NCBI RefSeq assembly: GCF_011050415.1
Contig: NZ_DRFS01000003.1
Span: 186,001-250,000 of the forward strand
Reading direction: 5' to 3'
DNA length: 64,000 nucleotides
From: Halomonas sp.
GTDB taxonomy: Bacteria > Pseudomonadota > Gammaproteobacteria > Pseudomonadales > Halomonadaceae
Part shown: piece after piece, positions 44,653-54,506 of the stretch
Numbering within the stretch: position 1 is the stretch's first letter
Layout: every line of letters begins with the position of its first letter
Notes under the pieces: generated by a model
Database searches by the model: none
Seen by the model: the letters and a program-made list of their open reading frames with translations, nothing else
Told to the model about the DNA's origin: nothing
Translations under genes and position numbers: made by a program

Positions 44653-44699
44653 GTACTCAATACACAGCTGATCAAATGGATGCTGCGCCAATTGAGTAC
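44653..44699. promoter_or_regulatory. Inverted repeat upstream of the suf regulator
   Basis: GTACTCAAT (44653-44661) and ATTGAGTAC (44691-44699) are exact reverse complements separated by 29 bases, 17 to 63 bases before the regulator ATG. It covers the promoter region and is a candidate autoregulatory operator. Confidence 0.5.
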
Positions 44700-44801
44700 C
44701 ATTTTAGTCCTGTATAAATTTGATGTGAAGCCCTAGAGCCAAATGGTTAACAATTTATGCAAAATAACAGCACGTTCGGCGCTAATCGCATCAAAAACAA
44801 C

Positions 44802-44816
44802 AATCATTATCATTTA
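44802..44816. promoter_or_regulatory. Fur-box-like element
   Basis: AATCATTATCATT matches the right half of the Fur consensus, which ends AATCATTATC, and reads as two AATGAT-type hexamers on the other strand. It lies 165 bases upstream of the suf regulator and 127 bases before the YjfB-like gene. The left half of the 19-mer is poor, so support is moderate. The whole 44637-44942 region contains no gene. Confidence 0.4.
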
Positions 44817-44942
44817 AAAAAACTATGACCGGCGGATTTATCTTCATATTGCTTTGCATTGATCAATATCGTCTGATAGCGTCGAGGTGTATTAGGTGTC
44901 ACTACTGTCTAAGACATCACGATATTTGAAGGAGACAAGACA

Positions 44943-45146
44943 ATGGATGTAGCCGTCACCAACATGGTGAACGCAACGCTAGACATGAGGCAGGCACAAG
45001 CCTTCCAAGAAGCTCAGTTCAGCGTTTTTAAACAGGCCATAGACGGGCAAGCGGCGCATATAGCTGCGCTGATGGACTCAATGCCACAGGAACTACAGCT
45101 GGCTACCAGTGGCAGCGTAGGGACGCTGATTAACACCACCGCTTAA
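44943..45146 (+). CDS. YjfB-like small protein (putative motility protein family)
   Basis: A 67-residue soluble protein starting MDVAVTNMVNATLDMRQAQ, with QFSVFKQAIDGQAAHIAALM and a Gly/Leu-rich tail GSVGTLINTTA. This matches the YjfB putative motility family. In Bacillus the relative is under the motility sigma factor, but its role is unknown. AAGGAGA precedes the ATG at optimum distance. It stands alone, without flagellar genes nearby, and has a strong terminator of its own, so it is expressed as a single-gene transcript. Confidence 0.8.
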   Translation: MDVAVTNMVNATLDMRQAQAFQEAQFSVFKQAIDGQAAHIAALMDSMPQELQLATSGSVGTLINTTA

Positions 45147-45168
45147 ATGTAGTCGATGGTTAAAAGCA

Positions 45169-45201
45169 AATAGCCTCCTGGCAACAGGAGGCTATTTTTT
45201 T
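45169..45201. terminator. Intrinsic terminator between YjfB-like gene and yjdM
   Basis: AATAGCCTCCTG, loop GCAA and CAGGAGGCTATT form a perfect 12-bp stem; the right arm runs into seven T residues (45195-45201). Strong terminator for the plus strand; the minus-strand tail is only A-poor, so it may be weaker for yjdM. Confidence 0.92.
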
Positions 45202-45217
45202 GATTATTGCTAATAGC

Positions 45218-45559
45218 TTAGGCTTTCTTAACAAATTCGGATTTAAGCTTCATCGGACCGATACCGTCAATTTTACAGTCAATATCGTGGTCGCCATCCA
45301 CTAAGCGGATGCTTTTCACTTTGGTGCCCACTTTAACGACCAGTGAGCTGCCTTTCACCTTCAAATCTTTGATGACCGTGACGCTGTCGCCGTCGACCAG
45401 CATATTGCCATTGGCGTCGCGCACACCTGATGCATCACCGGCGCCCTCTTCTTCTGCCACCTTTGACCACTCATGACCGCACTCCGGGCATACATACTGG
45501 AGTCCATCGTCGTAGCTAAATTCAGAGGCACAGGCAGGACAATTAGGAAGATCACTCAT
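45218..45559 (-). CDS. yjdM: YjdM (PhnA-like) zinc-ribbon protein
   Basis: A 113-residue protein. An N-terminal zinc ribbon has Cys7/Cys10 (NCPACASEF) and Cys24/Cys27 (VCPECGHEW), and the C-terminal SH3-like barrel has [17 protein letters not shown] and [19 protein letters not shown]. The family was once called PhnA because of a phosphonate locus in E. coli, but a role in phosphonate use is not supported. The function is open. AGCC-rich leader; ATG at 45559. Convergent with the YjfB-like gene. Confidence 0.92.
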   Translation of the reverse strand: MSDLPNCPACASEFSYDDGLQYVCPECGHEWSKVAEEEGAGDASGVRDANGNMLVDGDSVTVIKDLKVKGSSLVVKVGTKVKSIRLVDGDHDIDCKIDGIGPMKLKSEFVKKA

Positions 45560-45672
45560 CAGAAAGGCTCCATCACTTGGCTTAGATAAAGGGCTAATAT
45601 AAGAGCTAAGAAAGCGATGGAGCCTACACGGGTTACACAGAAAGTCCAGCGAGCCCCTAACCAGACAATATG

Positions 45673-46149
45673 TCAGTCGCGCTGATATGTGCCCACTAAT
45701 CGATTCATGCCTAGCAGATGTGGCTCAACTTCCTTGAGTAGCTCAGCCAACGTCAACCCTTCTGGCAACGATGTTTGATGGTCCAGCGCCAGCACCCAGA
45801 AATAATAAAGATGCAGACCATGCCCCTCCGGTGGCATCGGGCCACAATAGCCGTTATCGCCTTTATCATTCACTCCTGCCGTGCCCACAGCGGTTTTTTC
45901 CGTTAACTCCTGAAGGTCGCCAGGCAAGTTGTAAAGCACCCAATGGACAAAACCGTAGTTGCCTTCTTTCACCAAAGGCGCATCCGGGTCGTGGCAAATG
46001 ACGGCATAGCCTTTGGTTCCTTCGGGCGCGCCTTGCCAAGCAAGCGCAGGAGAAACATCTTCAGCTTCCCCTGTATATTTGGCTGGAATTGCCTGATGAT
46101 TAGCAAACGCTGGGCTAGTTACCTGCATGGAAGAAAGTGCAAACGCCAT
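45673..46149 (-). CDS. YbhB/YbcL family (PEBP-like) protein
   Basis: A 158-residue phosphatidylethanolamine-binding-like protein. Typical motifs are [40 protein letters not shown] and [20 protein letters not shown]. No signal peptide is seen, so it is probably cytoplasmic. Bacterial members have no firm role, though one is known as an inhibitor of a kinase-like function in eukaryotes. The ATG at 46149 has AGGAGAG five bases upstream; the frame extends further up without conservation. Confidence 0.92.
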   Translation of the reverse strand: MAFALSSMQVTSPAFANHQAIPAKYTGEAEDVSPALAWQGAPEGTKGYAVICHDPDAPLVKEGNYGFVHWVLYNLPGDLQELTEKTAVGTAGVNDKGDNGYCGPMPPEGHGLHLYYFWVLALDHQTSLPEGLTLAELLKEVEPHLLGMNRLVGTYQRD

Positions 46150-46249
46150 ATGTCTCTCCTGAATTATTTTAGTGCTATGAATTATGTTAAACATTCAGTC
46201 TTTGGAGAACTTCATCGTTCATAGACTGAGTATTTCATACGTTAGCACT

Positions 46250-46813
46250 TCAAAGGCTAAGCTGCGTTGCGTGCTGTTGCCACCACTCCCGGGCAGTTGC
46301 AGCATTTTCAGCGTTATGTGCCGGATCAAGCACAACGCCTAATTGTATATACTCACCACGTGTTCTGATCATTAGCTGTGGGTCTTGGGTGGCCAACTGA
46401 AGCGCATAGAGCACCAACATTTGCTCATACTCATCGGTCGTATCCAGGCGTGAAAATAGCAGTGGAACGGCAGGGAGCCCGATCTGACCTAATCGTTCTG
46501 CGGCAATGTACCAAGGACGACGGTTGTCGCTCCCACCATAACTAGTCACAAAGCGCCGATCTGCTAAGCGGCTAACGTAGTAAGCCGCCTCTTCTTCCGG
46601 GCTGATAAGCAGCGGCGGTACCCAGTCACTCGCCATGCCGGTGACAGGTATTGTATTTGCAGTCGCCATATTTTGCGTGGGCTGCGCAGTGGTTACCGGC
46701 GCCTCAGGAACCGCTTGACTCGGCGTTGGTGCAGGGCGTTGCCCGCTGGCACAGCCTGCCAATAGTAAACTTCCTATACATACCGCCCAAATACTTACCA
46801 CACTTCGCTGCAT
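46250..46813 (-). CDS. Lipoprotein with HEAT-like C-terminal part
   Basis: A 187-residue predicted lipoprotein: signal MQRSVVSIWAVCIGSLLLAGC with lipobox LAGC (Cys21), then a Pro/Thr/Gln-rich linker of about 40 residues. The conserved-looking domain after VPPLLISPEEEAAYYV contains GQIGLPAVPLLFSRLDTTD and MLVLYALQLATQDPQLM, reminiscent of HEAT repeats. I do not recognise a named family. The ATG at 46813 follows TAGGAAG; twelve more codons upstream are open but spoil the signal peptide. It overlaps nothing and is preceded by a DCC-family gene. Confidence 0.78.
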   Translation of the reverse strand: MQRSVVSIWAVCIGSLLLAGCASGQRPAPTPSQAVPEAPVTTAQPTQNMATANTIPVTGMASDWVPPLLISPEEEAAYYVSRLADRRFVTSYGGSDNRRPWYIAAERLGQIGLPAVPLLFSRLDTTDEYEQMLVLYALQLATQDPQLMIRTRGEYIQLGVVLDPAHNAENAATAREWWQQHATQLSL

Positions 46814-46836
46814 TGTCAGGCTTCCTATGCTAGACC

Positions 46837-47211
46837 TTAAGTGGGCCACCGACCCTGCTTCTGCAGGCGGCGTTTAACCCAATTATCATAAAGTGCCCGT
46901 AACCCTGATTTAATCCCCGGCAGGCCAATTATCCAGGCAACCGGCATTAATAATGGAATACGTGCCATTAACAAGCGGTAGGCATCAATGCCTTCTATCA
47001 ATTGGCCTTGTGCAACTTCGATATGGAGAGAGCGCAACGCCATTGCCGGATCAACGCCCTTTTCCCGCAGGGTTTGTTGATGCTCACTCACATCAAGCCA
47101 AGCGATATCAGCTGCGCGGCTACCTGCCCAACGCTCATATCGGCGCCGCTCCTTACGACACAGCGGACACTGCGCATCGTAAAAGACGTTGATGAGGATT
47201 GTACTCGGCAT
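46837..47211 (-). CDS. DCC-family thiol-disulfide protein (DUF393)
   Basis: A 124-residue thioredoxin-like protein. The DAQCPLCRKER motif has the Cys15/Cys18 pair, and the following RRRYERWAG and IAWLDVSE strands are typical of DUF393. The later GIDAYRLLMARIPLLMPVAWIIGLPGI ends in a hydrophobic stretch. The family is thought to act as thiol-disulfide oxidoreductases, but partners are unknown. It precedes the lipoprotein gene with 23 bases between them, so they may be co-transcribed. Confidence 0.88.
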   Translation of the reverse strand: MPSTILINVFYDAQCPLCRKERRRYERWAGSRAADIAWLDVSEHQQTLREKGVDPAMALRSLHIEVAQGQLIEGIDAYRLLMARIPLLMPVAWIIGLPGIKSGLRALYDNWVKRRLQKQGRWPT

Positions 47212-47304
47212 ATAGGCTCTCTAAACAACATTACCTAACCAGTGTGGCATTTTCAGCACTTGTCGCAAACCTTTAGCTTCATGCGTAACACCGTGGCCTT
47301 TGCT

Positions 47305-47781
47305 ATGAATTCTGAACCAAGTAAACAGCTGTTAATTATTGCCCATGCACCTTCAGAAAACACCCGGCTTCTTCGGGATGCAGCCTATCGGGGCGCCTGC
47401 CACCCTGACCTTGAGTTTGTGGATTGCGTGGTAAAACCCCCTTTAAAAGCGGGCCCGGAGGATGTGCTTGCATGTGATGCCATACTGCTCGGCACCCCGG
47501 AAAACCTAGGCTATATGAGTGGCGCGCTCAAAGACTTTTTTGACCGTTCCTATTACCCCGTTTTAGACAAGAAACAGGGCTTGCCCTGCGCACTCTATAT
47601 TCGCGCAGGCCACGATGGTACGGGGACACAGCGTGCGGTGGAAACCATCGTTAGCGGTTTACGCTGGCGCTGGGTTCAGGCACCCCTTATTTTACGCGGC
47701 CAGTGGCAGCCTGAATTTGCCGACCAAGTAGAACAACTCAGCATGACCATGGCGTTTAGTATGGAAACTGGGATTGTATAA
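47305..47781 (+). CDS. Flavodoxin-like FMN-binding protein
   Basis: A 158-residue flavodoxin-fold protein: phosphate loop AHAPSENTRLLRDA near the N-terminus, LLGTPENLGYMSGALKDFFD around the isoalloxazine site and PCALYIRAGHDGTGTQRAVE. Proteins of this group bind FMN and shuttle electrons or reduce quinones or azo compounds; the exact reaction is unknown. The start is uncertain. The ATG at 47305 gives the family N-terminus, but an upstream ATG at 47281 is in frame and neither has a good ribosome site. Confidence 0.8.
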   Translation: MNSEPSKQLLIIAHAPSENTRLLRDAAYRGACHPDLEFVDCVVKPPLKAGPEDVLACDAILLGTPENLGYMSGALKDFFDRSYYPVLDKKQGLPCALYIRAGHDGTGTQRAVETIVSGLRWRWVQAPLILRGQWQPEFADQVEQLSMTMAFSMETGIV

Positions 47782-47902
47782 CGCTGCCTAGCCTGCCTTA
47801 CTGTAGGAAAGCATTTCGTGCCAGTAGCGCGATTGAGATGTGGTGGAAATCGCTCTCAGCGTCTACTGCTGTTCACTAACGCACGTATTTTAGGTTGCCA
47901 TT

Positions 47903-48991
47903 ATGCATAACGTCATTGCCTTCTATGATGATCGCGTACTCGCCCACGAACCCAATATCGAGGCCGACTTCTTACCTGAACGCATCGATAAACGTATTCG
48001 ACACCTGCTGGCAGGCCTGCCAGTGCCGTGGAAATACCCTGAGCATCCTGGCCGCTTGAAGGCCATTCAACAGCTGCTTGAAAGAGCGCCGATAAAGGGT
48101 TTACAAATCGAAGGCGGTAAACCAGCCACCCATGAGCAGCTTGCAAGAGTGCATACCACCTCTTATCTGAGCGACATTTTTAGCCTACGCGGTAAAAATG
48201 CCTGGCTCAATATAGACACTACCGCGGTCTCACCCGGCAGCGTAGATGCGGCAGAGGTCGCTGCGGGCACCGCTATTGCTGCGGTTGAAGCTGTCATGGA
48301 AAAGCGCGCTAAAAGCGCCTTTGCACTGGTTCGCCCGCCAGGACACCACGCCGAACCTGTTCGAGCACGTGGCTTTTGCTTATTCAATAATGTTGCCGTT
48401 GCGGCGGCCCATGCCCGTAGCGCACTTGGCTGCGAACGAGTGTTGATCGTTGACTGGGACGCCCATCACGGCAACGGCACTCAGGATATTTTTTGGGCAG
48501 AACCCGACGTGATGTTTTTCGATATTCATCGCGCGGCCCCCTTCTATCCAGGCTCAGGCCACCTTGAAGAGATTGGTGCGGGATTAGGCGAAGGCACGAC
48601 CATCAATGTTCCGCTCCCTGCTGGCGCAGGAGACGAGGCCTACCTAAAGGCTTTTCGGGACATTCTCGCCCCGGCCACAGCGTGGTTTAAGCCCGATATA
48701 ATTTTAGTCTCAGCGGGGTTTGACCCCCACTGGCACGACTTAGCGCTCAATGTTTCCTATGAGGGATTTGGCGCGCTGACGGGTTTTGTACAGCAGCTAG
48801 CTGAACAGCATTGCGATGGTCGTTTAGTGTTTGTATTAGAGGGTGGCTACAACCTTGAGTCACTGGCCAACGGTACAAGAGCGGTACTTGCCGTACTGGC
48901 CGGCAACACAGTACCGGTGCCTGATACCTGCGGCATCGCCGAAGTCCAAGCTGCAGCAGATTTCCACCGCTCGGCTTTTCAATCTGAATAG
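47903..48991 (+). CDS. Histone-deacetylase-fold hydrolase (acetylpolyamine/acuC-like)
   Basis: A 362-residue zinc hydrolase of the arginase/deacetylase fold. The His pair RPPGHHAEP, the zinc-binding VDWDAHHGNGTQDIFW with the Asp/His ligands, MFFDIHRAAPFYPGSG and LVSAGFDPHWHD with the last Asp are all in place. Substrates in bacteria are acetylated polyamines or acetylated proteins; the sequence cannot decide. The start MHNVIAFYDDRVLAHEPN has a weak ribosome site. The last codons and stop are inside a three-fold 15-base repeat. A strong terminator follows. Confidence 0.92.
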   Translation: MHNVIAFYDDRVLAHEPNIEADFLPERIDKRIRHLLAGLPVPWKYPEHPGRLKAIQQLLERAPIKGLQIEGGKPATHEQLARVHTTSYLSDIFSLRGKNAWLNIDTTAVSPGSVDAAEVAAGTAIAAVEAVMEKRAKSAFALVRPPGHHAEPVRARGFCLFNNVAVAAAHARSALGCERVLIVDWDAHHGNGTQDIFWAEPDVMFFDIHRAAPFYPGSGHLEEIGAGLGEGTTINVPLPAGAGDEAYLKAFRDILAPATAWFKPDIILVSAGFDPHWHDLALNVSYEGFGALTGFVQQLAEQHCDGRLVFVLEGGYNLESLANGTRAVLAVLAGNTVPVPDTCGIAEVQAAADFHRSAFQSE

Positions 48992-49028
48992 CTCCATTCT
49001 GAATGGCTTTATTCTGAATAACTTCATT
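48984..49028. repeat. Three 15-base tandem repeats over the 3' end of the deacetylase gene
   Basis: Units CTGAATAGCTCCATT, CTGAATGGCTTTATT and CTGAATAACTTCATT follow each other without gap (48984-48998, 48999-49013, 49014-49028). The stop codon TAG of the deacetylase is in the first unit. Looks like local slippage. Confidence 0.7.
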
Positions 49029-49034
49029 GCCAAT

Positions 49035-49064
49035 AAAAACGGCACCTCGCAAGGTGCCGTTTTT
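49035..49064. terminator. Bidirectional terminator between deacetylase and fadA
   Basis: AAAAACGGCACCT, loop CGCA and AGGTGCCGTTTTT form a perfect 13-bp stem. U-runs arise on both strands, suited to the convergent deacetylase gene (plus) and fadBA (minus). Confidence 0.93.
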
Positions 49065-49098
49065 CAGAGCCGATTTGAAACTTTAAAGAGCGAGGTGG

Positions 49099-50280
<1,182 letters not shown>

Positions 50281-50300
50281 TTATCTCCTATGGGTGGTGG

Positions 50301-52487
50301 TTAAGCTTGGTTGGCCGGCTTATCGCTGGAATAGAATTGCTCATTGTTTTGAGCCATCTGACGCAGCTTGTCGGTGGGTGCATAAAGCGGCCCCAGCTCA
50401 TCAGCCAAGCCTTCCGCCAGCTTAACAAACTCCGCCACGCCCATGGCATCGATGTAACGCAGCGCACCACCACGGAATGGAGGGAAACCGATGCCGTAAA
50501 TTAACGCCATGTCGGCTTCCGCCGGGGTAGCGACAATGCCATCTTCCAAGCAGCGCACGGTTTCCAGACAGAGCGGTACCATCATGCGAGCAATAATATC
50601 CTCGTCAGAGAACTCTTTGTGCTCCTTCACCACTTCTTTAACCAAGGCGTAAGCGGCCTCATCAGTAACTTTCTTGGGCTTACCCTTCTTGTCTTCTTCG
50701 TAGGCGTAGAAGCCCTTATCGTTCTTCTGGCCCAAGCGCTCATTATCGTACATGACCTGAATGGCAGTTTTACCGTCACGGGCCATTCGATCCGGGAAGC
50801 CTTCCGCCATTACTTCGTTGGCGTGGACAGCAGTATCCAGGCCCACCACGTCTAACAAGTAGGCGGGCCCCATGGGCCACCCGAACTTCTCCATTACTTT
50901 ATCAACATGCTGGAAGTCAGCGCCCTGCTCGACCAGGAAACTAAAGCCGCCGAAATAGGGGAACAGTACGCGGTTGACCAGAAAGCCTGGGCAGTCATTG
51001 ACCACAATCGGTGTTTTACCCATTGCCCGCGCGTAGGCCACGGTAGCGGCAACGGCGGCATCGGAGGTTTTTTCACCGCGAATCACTTCCACCAGCGGCA
51101 TACGGTGAACCGGGTTAAAGAAGTGCATGCCACAGAAGTTTTCAGGCCGCTTGAGATTTTGCGCCAACCGGTTAATGGAAATCGTCGAGGTGTTAGAGGT
51201 CAGAATGGTGTTTTCGCTCACGCTCTCTTCAACTTCTGCTAACACAGCACCCTTAACCTTGGGGTTTTCCACCACTGCTTCGACGACCAGATCAACATTG
51301 CCAAAATCGCCGTAAGAGAGCGTTGGACGAATATTGCTGAGGCTCTCAGCCATTTGTTCGATGGTCAGCTTCTTACGCTCCACCTGCTTGGCAAATAGCT
51401 TGCGGGCCTCTTTCAGGCCCAGCTCAATGGCCTCGTCCTTGATATCTTTCATCAGAATAGGCGTGCCTTTTGACGCGCTCTGATAAGCAATACCACCGCC
51501 CATAATACCGGCACCTAGCACCGCCGTTTGCTTCACCGGCTGGGCCTGTTTTTCATACTTGCTGGCTTTTTTCTTGACCACTTGGTCGTTGAGGAACAGG
51601 CCGACCAGATTGAACGCTACGCTGCTTAGCGCCAGCTTGGCGAAAGCTTTGGCCTCAATCGCCTGGGCACGGCCGCGCTCTTCACCAGCCCCTTTCTGAA
51701 TTACTTTGATCGATTCAACCGGCGCAGGGTAATGAGGGCCCGCTTTACCGGCAACAAAACCTTTGGCGGTTTCGAATGCCATCATCTGTTCAATGGGGTT
51801 GAGCTTCAGCGGGCTGGTCTTTTCAGCACGGCGCGCCTGGTAATCAAGCTCACCAGTGTTAGCACGGTCAAGAATATCCAGTGCGGCTGCTTCTAACTGT
51901 TCAGCGCTAACCACTGCATCGACGGCGCCTACTTTTAACGCAGCATCGGCACGGTTTTCGGTACCACCGGCAATCCACTCAATGGCATTATCAGCACCAA
52001 TAAGACGCGGCAAACGTACGCAACCGCCCCAGCCAGGCAAAATACCAAGCTTGGTTTCTGGCAGGCCGATCTTCGCTTTTTCGCCCATCACACGAAAATC
52101 GGTGGTCAACAATACTTCACAGCCGCCTCCCAGCGCCAAACCATTGATCGCCGTTATCGTAGGGAACGGCAGGTCTTCAATGGCGTTAAAAATATCGTGT
52201 ACCTTTAGATTCATCTCAACCAGGTACTCTTCGCCTTTATCGAATAACGTGTGAAACTCGGTGATATCGGCGCCCACGATAAACGCGTCTTTACCGCTAG
52301 TGATTAACAAGCCTTTTAAGCTGCTTTCGGCTTGGATAGCTTTCACAGCCTCGCCGAGCTCTGCCACTACCGCGCTTGAAAGCTTATTGACGGACTCATC
52401 TTTCAAATCGAAAGTGAGCATTGCGACGTCATTGCCATTCGTGGTGTCACGACGTGTCACCGTGATGGCGTTGCCTTGATAGATCAT
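50301..52487 (-). CDS. fadB: Fatty-acid oxidation complex alpha subunit FadB
   Basis: A 728-residue multifunctional enzyme. The N-terminal enoyl-CoA hydratase/isomerase part has [20 protein letters not shown] and [20 protein letters not shown]. The C-terminal 3-hydroxyacyl-CoA dehydrogenase part has [19 protein letters not shown] and [19 protein letters not shown]. With FadA it carries out steps two to four of beta-oxidation. The ATG at 52487 follows GGAGAGAG; seventeen more codons upstream are open but do not match the family start. A palindrome at 52578-52591 lies 91 bases before the start. Confidence 0.97.
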   Translation of the reverse strand: MIYQGNAITVTRRDTTNGNDVAMLTFDLKDESVNKLSSAVVAELGEAVKAIQAESSLKGLLITSGKDAFIVGADITEFHTLFDKGEEYLVEMNLKVHDIFNAIEDLPFPTITAINGLALGGGCEVLLTTDFRVMGEKAKIGLPETKLGILPGWGGCVRLPRLIGADNAIEWIAGGTENRADAALKVGAVDAVVSAEQLEAAALDILDRANTGELDYQARRAEKTSPLKLNPIEQMMAFETAKGFVAGKAGPHYPAPVESIKVIQKGAGEERGRAQAIEAKAFAKLALSSVAFNLVGLFLNDQVVKKKASKYEKQAQPVKQTAVLGAGIMGGGIAYQSASKGTPILMKDIKDEAIELGLKEARKLFAKQVERKKLTIEQMAESLSNIRPTLSYGDFGNVDLVVEAVVENPKVKGAVLAEVEESVSENTILTSNTSTISINRLAQNLKRPENFCGMHFFNPVHRMPLVEVIRGEKTSDAAVAATVAYARAMGKTPIVVNDCPGFLVNRVLFPYFGGFSFLVEQGADFQHVDKVMEKFGWPMGPAYLLDVVGLDTAVHANEVMAEGFPDRMARDGKTAIQVMYDNERLGQKNDKGFYAYEEDKKGKPKKVTDEAAYALVKEVVKEHKEFSDEDIIARMMVPLCLETVRCLEDGIVATPAEADMALIYGIGFPPFRGGALRYIDAMGVAEFVKLAEGLADELGPLYAPTDKLRQMAQNNEQFYSSDKPANQA

Positions 52488-52577
52488 CCGCGCTCTCTCC
52501 ACATTTCGGGCGGGCTCTAAGCTAAGAACCAGCCACACTTGTATTCAACCAATTCGGGTATTCATGCAAAACAGGGT

Positions 52578-52591
52578 GTATGATTTCATAC
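52578..52591. promoter_or_regulatory. Palindrome upstream of fadBA (candidate operator)
   Basis: GTATGA, TT, TCATAC: 6-base arms are exact reverse complements around a two-base centre, in the 331-base region between fadB and the DUF5924 gene. It does not match the FadR or PsrA consensus that I know. No gene is seen in 52488-52818; the rest is AT-rich and probably holds the two divergent promoters. Confidence 0.45.
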
Positions 52592-52818
52592 GGTCGTTTG
52601 ATCGCCTTAGCTTGGTTGAGTTGCTTGATAACGTCAAGCCCTGACTTTTGGCTAATCTACTAAATTATTCTGACCAGCATGGGAGCGTATCCGTTCATTC
52701 AGCACAACGTGATTAGGGCTGGCTAGTCGCTTTTAAAATGCATGATTTGCAGTAGATCAGCGTTAAGCCCAGCAGCCTGTTAGAATCACGCTTTCTATAA
52801 TTTTGCGGGTTACTTTGC

Positions 52819-53973
52819 ATGGGCGCACTGCTCACTCCAACGCGTATCGCTTCAGCTCAACAGCGTATCGAGCGTATCGTAGAACGCCTGAAGCCTTGGA
52901 GCTGGCTATGGCCGCCTATGGCGTTCGCGGCGGGCCTGGGCAGCTTCTTTCTGGTGGATCGCCAGCAGTGGTTAGGCGCAGCGCTGGCCTTAGGCTTAGT
53001 GCTTGCCTGGACACTACTGCTTTCGGAAGGTCTGATCAGCCGCTGGCTGTCACGACGCGGGCACCCCACCCTGCCACGCGGTGTCGCGACCTTTGTTGCG
53101 CAGATGATTCACCAGGAAACGCTTTTCTTTACGCTGCCGTTTATTTTGGTGACAACAGTTTGGAATAGCGGGCAAACGTTATTTGCGCTGCTGGTGGGTG
53201 GCATGGCCCTGCTATCCATTATTGATCCACTGTACTTTAAAGTCGCTGAGCGCTGGCGCAGCGTCTACTTTATATTCCATGCCCAGTGCGTCTTTCTGGT
53301 GTTACTGGTCACTTTGCCTATCATGGTGCACCTCACCACCGGGCAGAGTTTGCTGCTGGCTTTGAGCATTACTATTCTAGTTGCACTGCCCAGTTTCTGG
53401 CACCTGCTGAAACAAGGCTCTTTTAAACGCTGGTGTATTTTCTTTGGCATTACACTCGTTCTTGCCTATACCGCTTGGTTGGGTCGGATTTGGGTACCGC
53501 CCGCCAGTCTGTGGATGACCAGCAGCGCTCTTTCTCCTGCGTTTGATACTGCGCAGCGAGTACCGCAGGGCTCAATGACGCTAACGCCACAGGCAATTAG
53601 TGAAAATGGGCTTTATGTCTATACCGCTATCCGTGCCCCTAGAGGGTTAAGTGAAACCATTACCCATGCTTGGCATCATAATGGGCAGGAAATGGACGTT
53701 GTAGAACTTAATATCAATGGTGGGCGCGAGCAGGGCTACCGAGCATGGAGTAACAAACAAAACTTTCCCGCAGACCCTTCTGGAGAGTGGCGCGTCGATA
53801 TCATGACCAGCAGTGGGCAGCGTTTAGGGTTAATTCGCTTCAAGGTGTCTGAGGATGAAGAATTAGCCTCACAAGCGGACGGCGTAATACGCGCCAGCGG
53901 CCTAAGCGGATTGAATTTAAGACGTTTTGTACCCAGAGGTTCTAATGATGATGAAACTCAAGCAACGGAGTGA
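52819..53973 (+). CDS. DUF5924 membrane protein with C-terminal DUF2914 domain
   Basis: A 384-residue protein. The N-terminal two thirds have about seven hydrophobic helices (residues 28-230, starting WSWLWPPMAFAAGLGSFFLV). The C-terminal soluble domain (about 255-355) has YVYTAIRAPRGLSETITHAWHH and WRVDIMTSSGQRLGLIRFKV, the DUF2914 pattern that folds as a beta-sandwich, likely periplasmic. The function is unknown. It is divergent from fadBA. Weak ribosome site before the ATG at 52819. The gene ends shortly before a MarR-type regulator. Confidence 0.85.
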   Translation: MGALLTPTRIASAQQRIERIVERLKPWSWLWPPMAFAAGLGSFFLVDRQQWLGAALALGLVLAWTLLLSEGLISRWLSRRGHPTLPRGVATFVAQMIHQETLFFTLPFILVTTVWNSGQTLFALLVGGMALLSIIDPLYFKVAERWRSVYFIFHAQCVFLVLLVTLPIMVHLTTGQSLLLALSITILVALPSFWHLLKQGSFKRWCIFFGITLVLAYTAWLGRIWVPPASLWMTSSALSPAFDTAQRVPQGSMTLTPQAISENGLYVYTAIRAPRGLSETITHAWHHNGQEMDVVELNINGGREQGYRAWSNKQNFPADPSGEWRVDIMTSSGQRLGLIRFKVSEDEELASQADGVIRASGLSGLNLRRFVPRGSNDDETQATE

Positions 53974-54049
53974 ATTGTTGAACACCTTGCATTCAGCGGC
54001 GCAGCTAATGACAATTCGCGTACTCACACTTATTGGTAGCTAATTGCTT

Positions 54050-54502
54050 ATGGCTTCTACGGTTGGTTTTCGCATCGCACGTTTACCGCATTTATGGCGC
54101 TCCATTTTGGATCGCCGTCTTGCGCCCCTAGGCTTAACGCAAACGCGCTGGGTCACCCTTTATCACCTATGGCGGTTAGGTGAAGGGCACCCCCAGTGCG
54201 ATCTCGCCCGTGCTATTGGCGTCGAGGCTCCCTCATTAGTGCGCACGCTTGGTCAGCTTGAAGAGCAAGGCTTAATTGAACGGCGTGCCTGCGACAATGA
54301 TCGCCGCAGCAAGCGAATTTATCTGACCCCTGCCGCCATGCCGCTGCTGGAAAAAATCGACAGCGTTGCTCAGTTGGCCCGCAAAGAGATGTTTGCTGGC
54401 TTAACAGAAGAAAACCTTGAACAGCTAAACGAATGGCTGGCACTGATTGAGTCCAATGGTTTAGCGATACAGGCTCGCGATCAAGAAGGCCCTGCCTCAT
54501 AA
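54050..54502 (+). CDS. slyA: MarR/SlyA-family transcriptional regulator
   Basis: A 150-residue winged-helix regulator. The N-terminal RIARLPHLWRSILDRRLAP and LGLTQTRWVTLYHLWRLGEG resemble SlyA proteins. The recognition region is ECPQ-like in position: CDLARAIGVEAPSLVRTLGQLEEQG, with wing DNDRRSKRIYLT. SlyA relatives counter H-NS-type silencing and respond to small molecules; the target here is unknown. Start ATG at 54050; the ribosome site is weak. The gene converges with an unrelated membrane protein. Its transcription terminator sits within that gene's 3' end. Confidence 0.9.
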   Translation: MASTVGFRIARLPHLWRSILDRRLAPLGLTQTRWVTLYHLWRLGEGHPQCDLARAIGVEAPSLVRTLGQLEEQGLIERRACDNDRRSKRIYLTPAAMPLLEKIDSVAQLARKEMFAGLTEENLEQLNEWLALIESNGLAIQARDQEGPAS

Positions 54503-54506
54503 TGAT

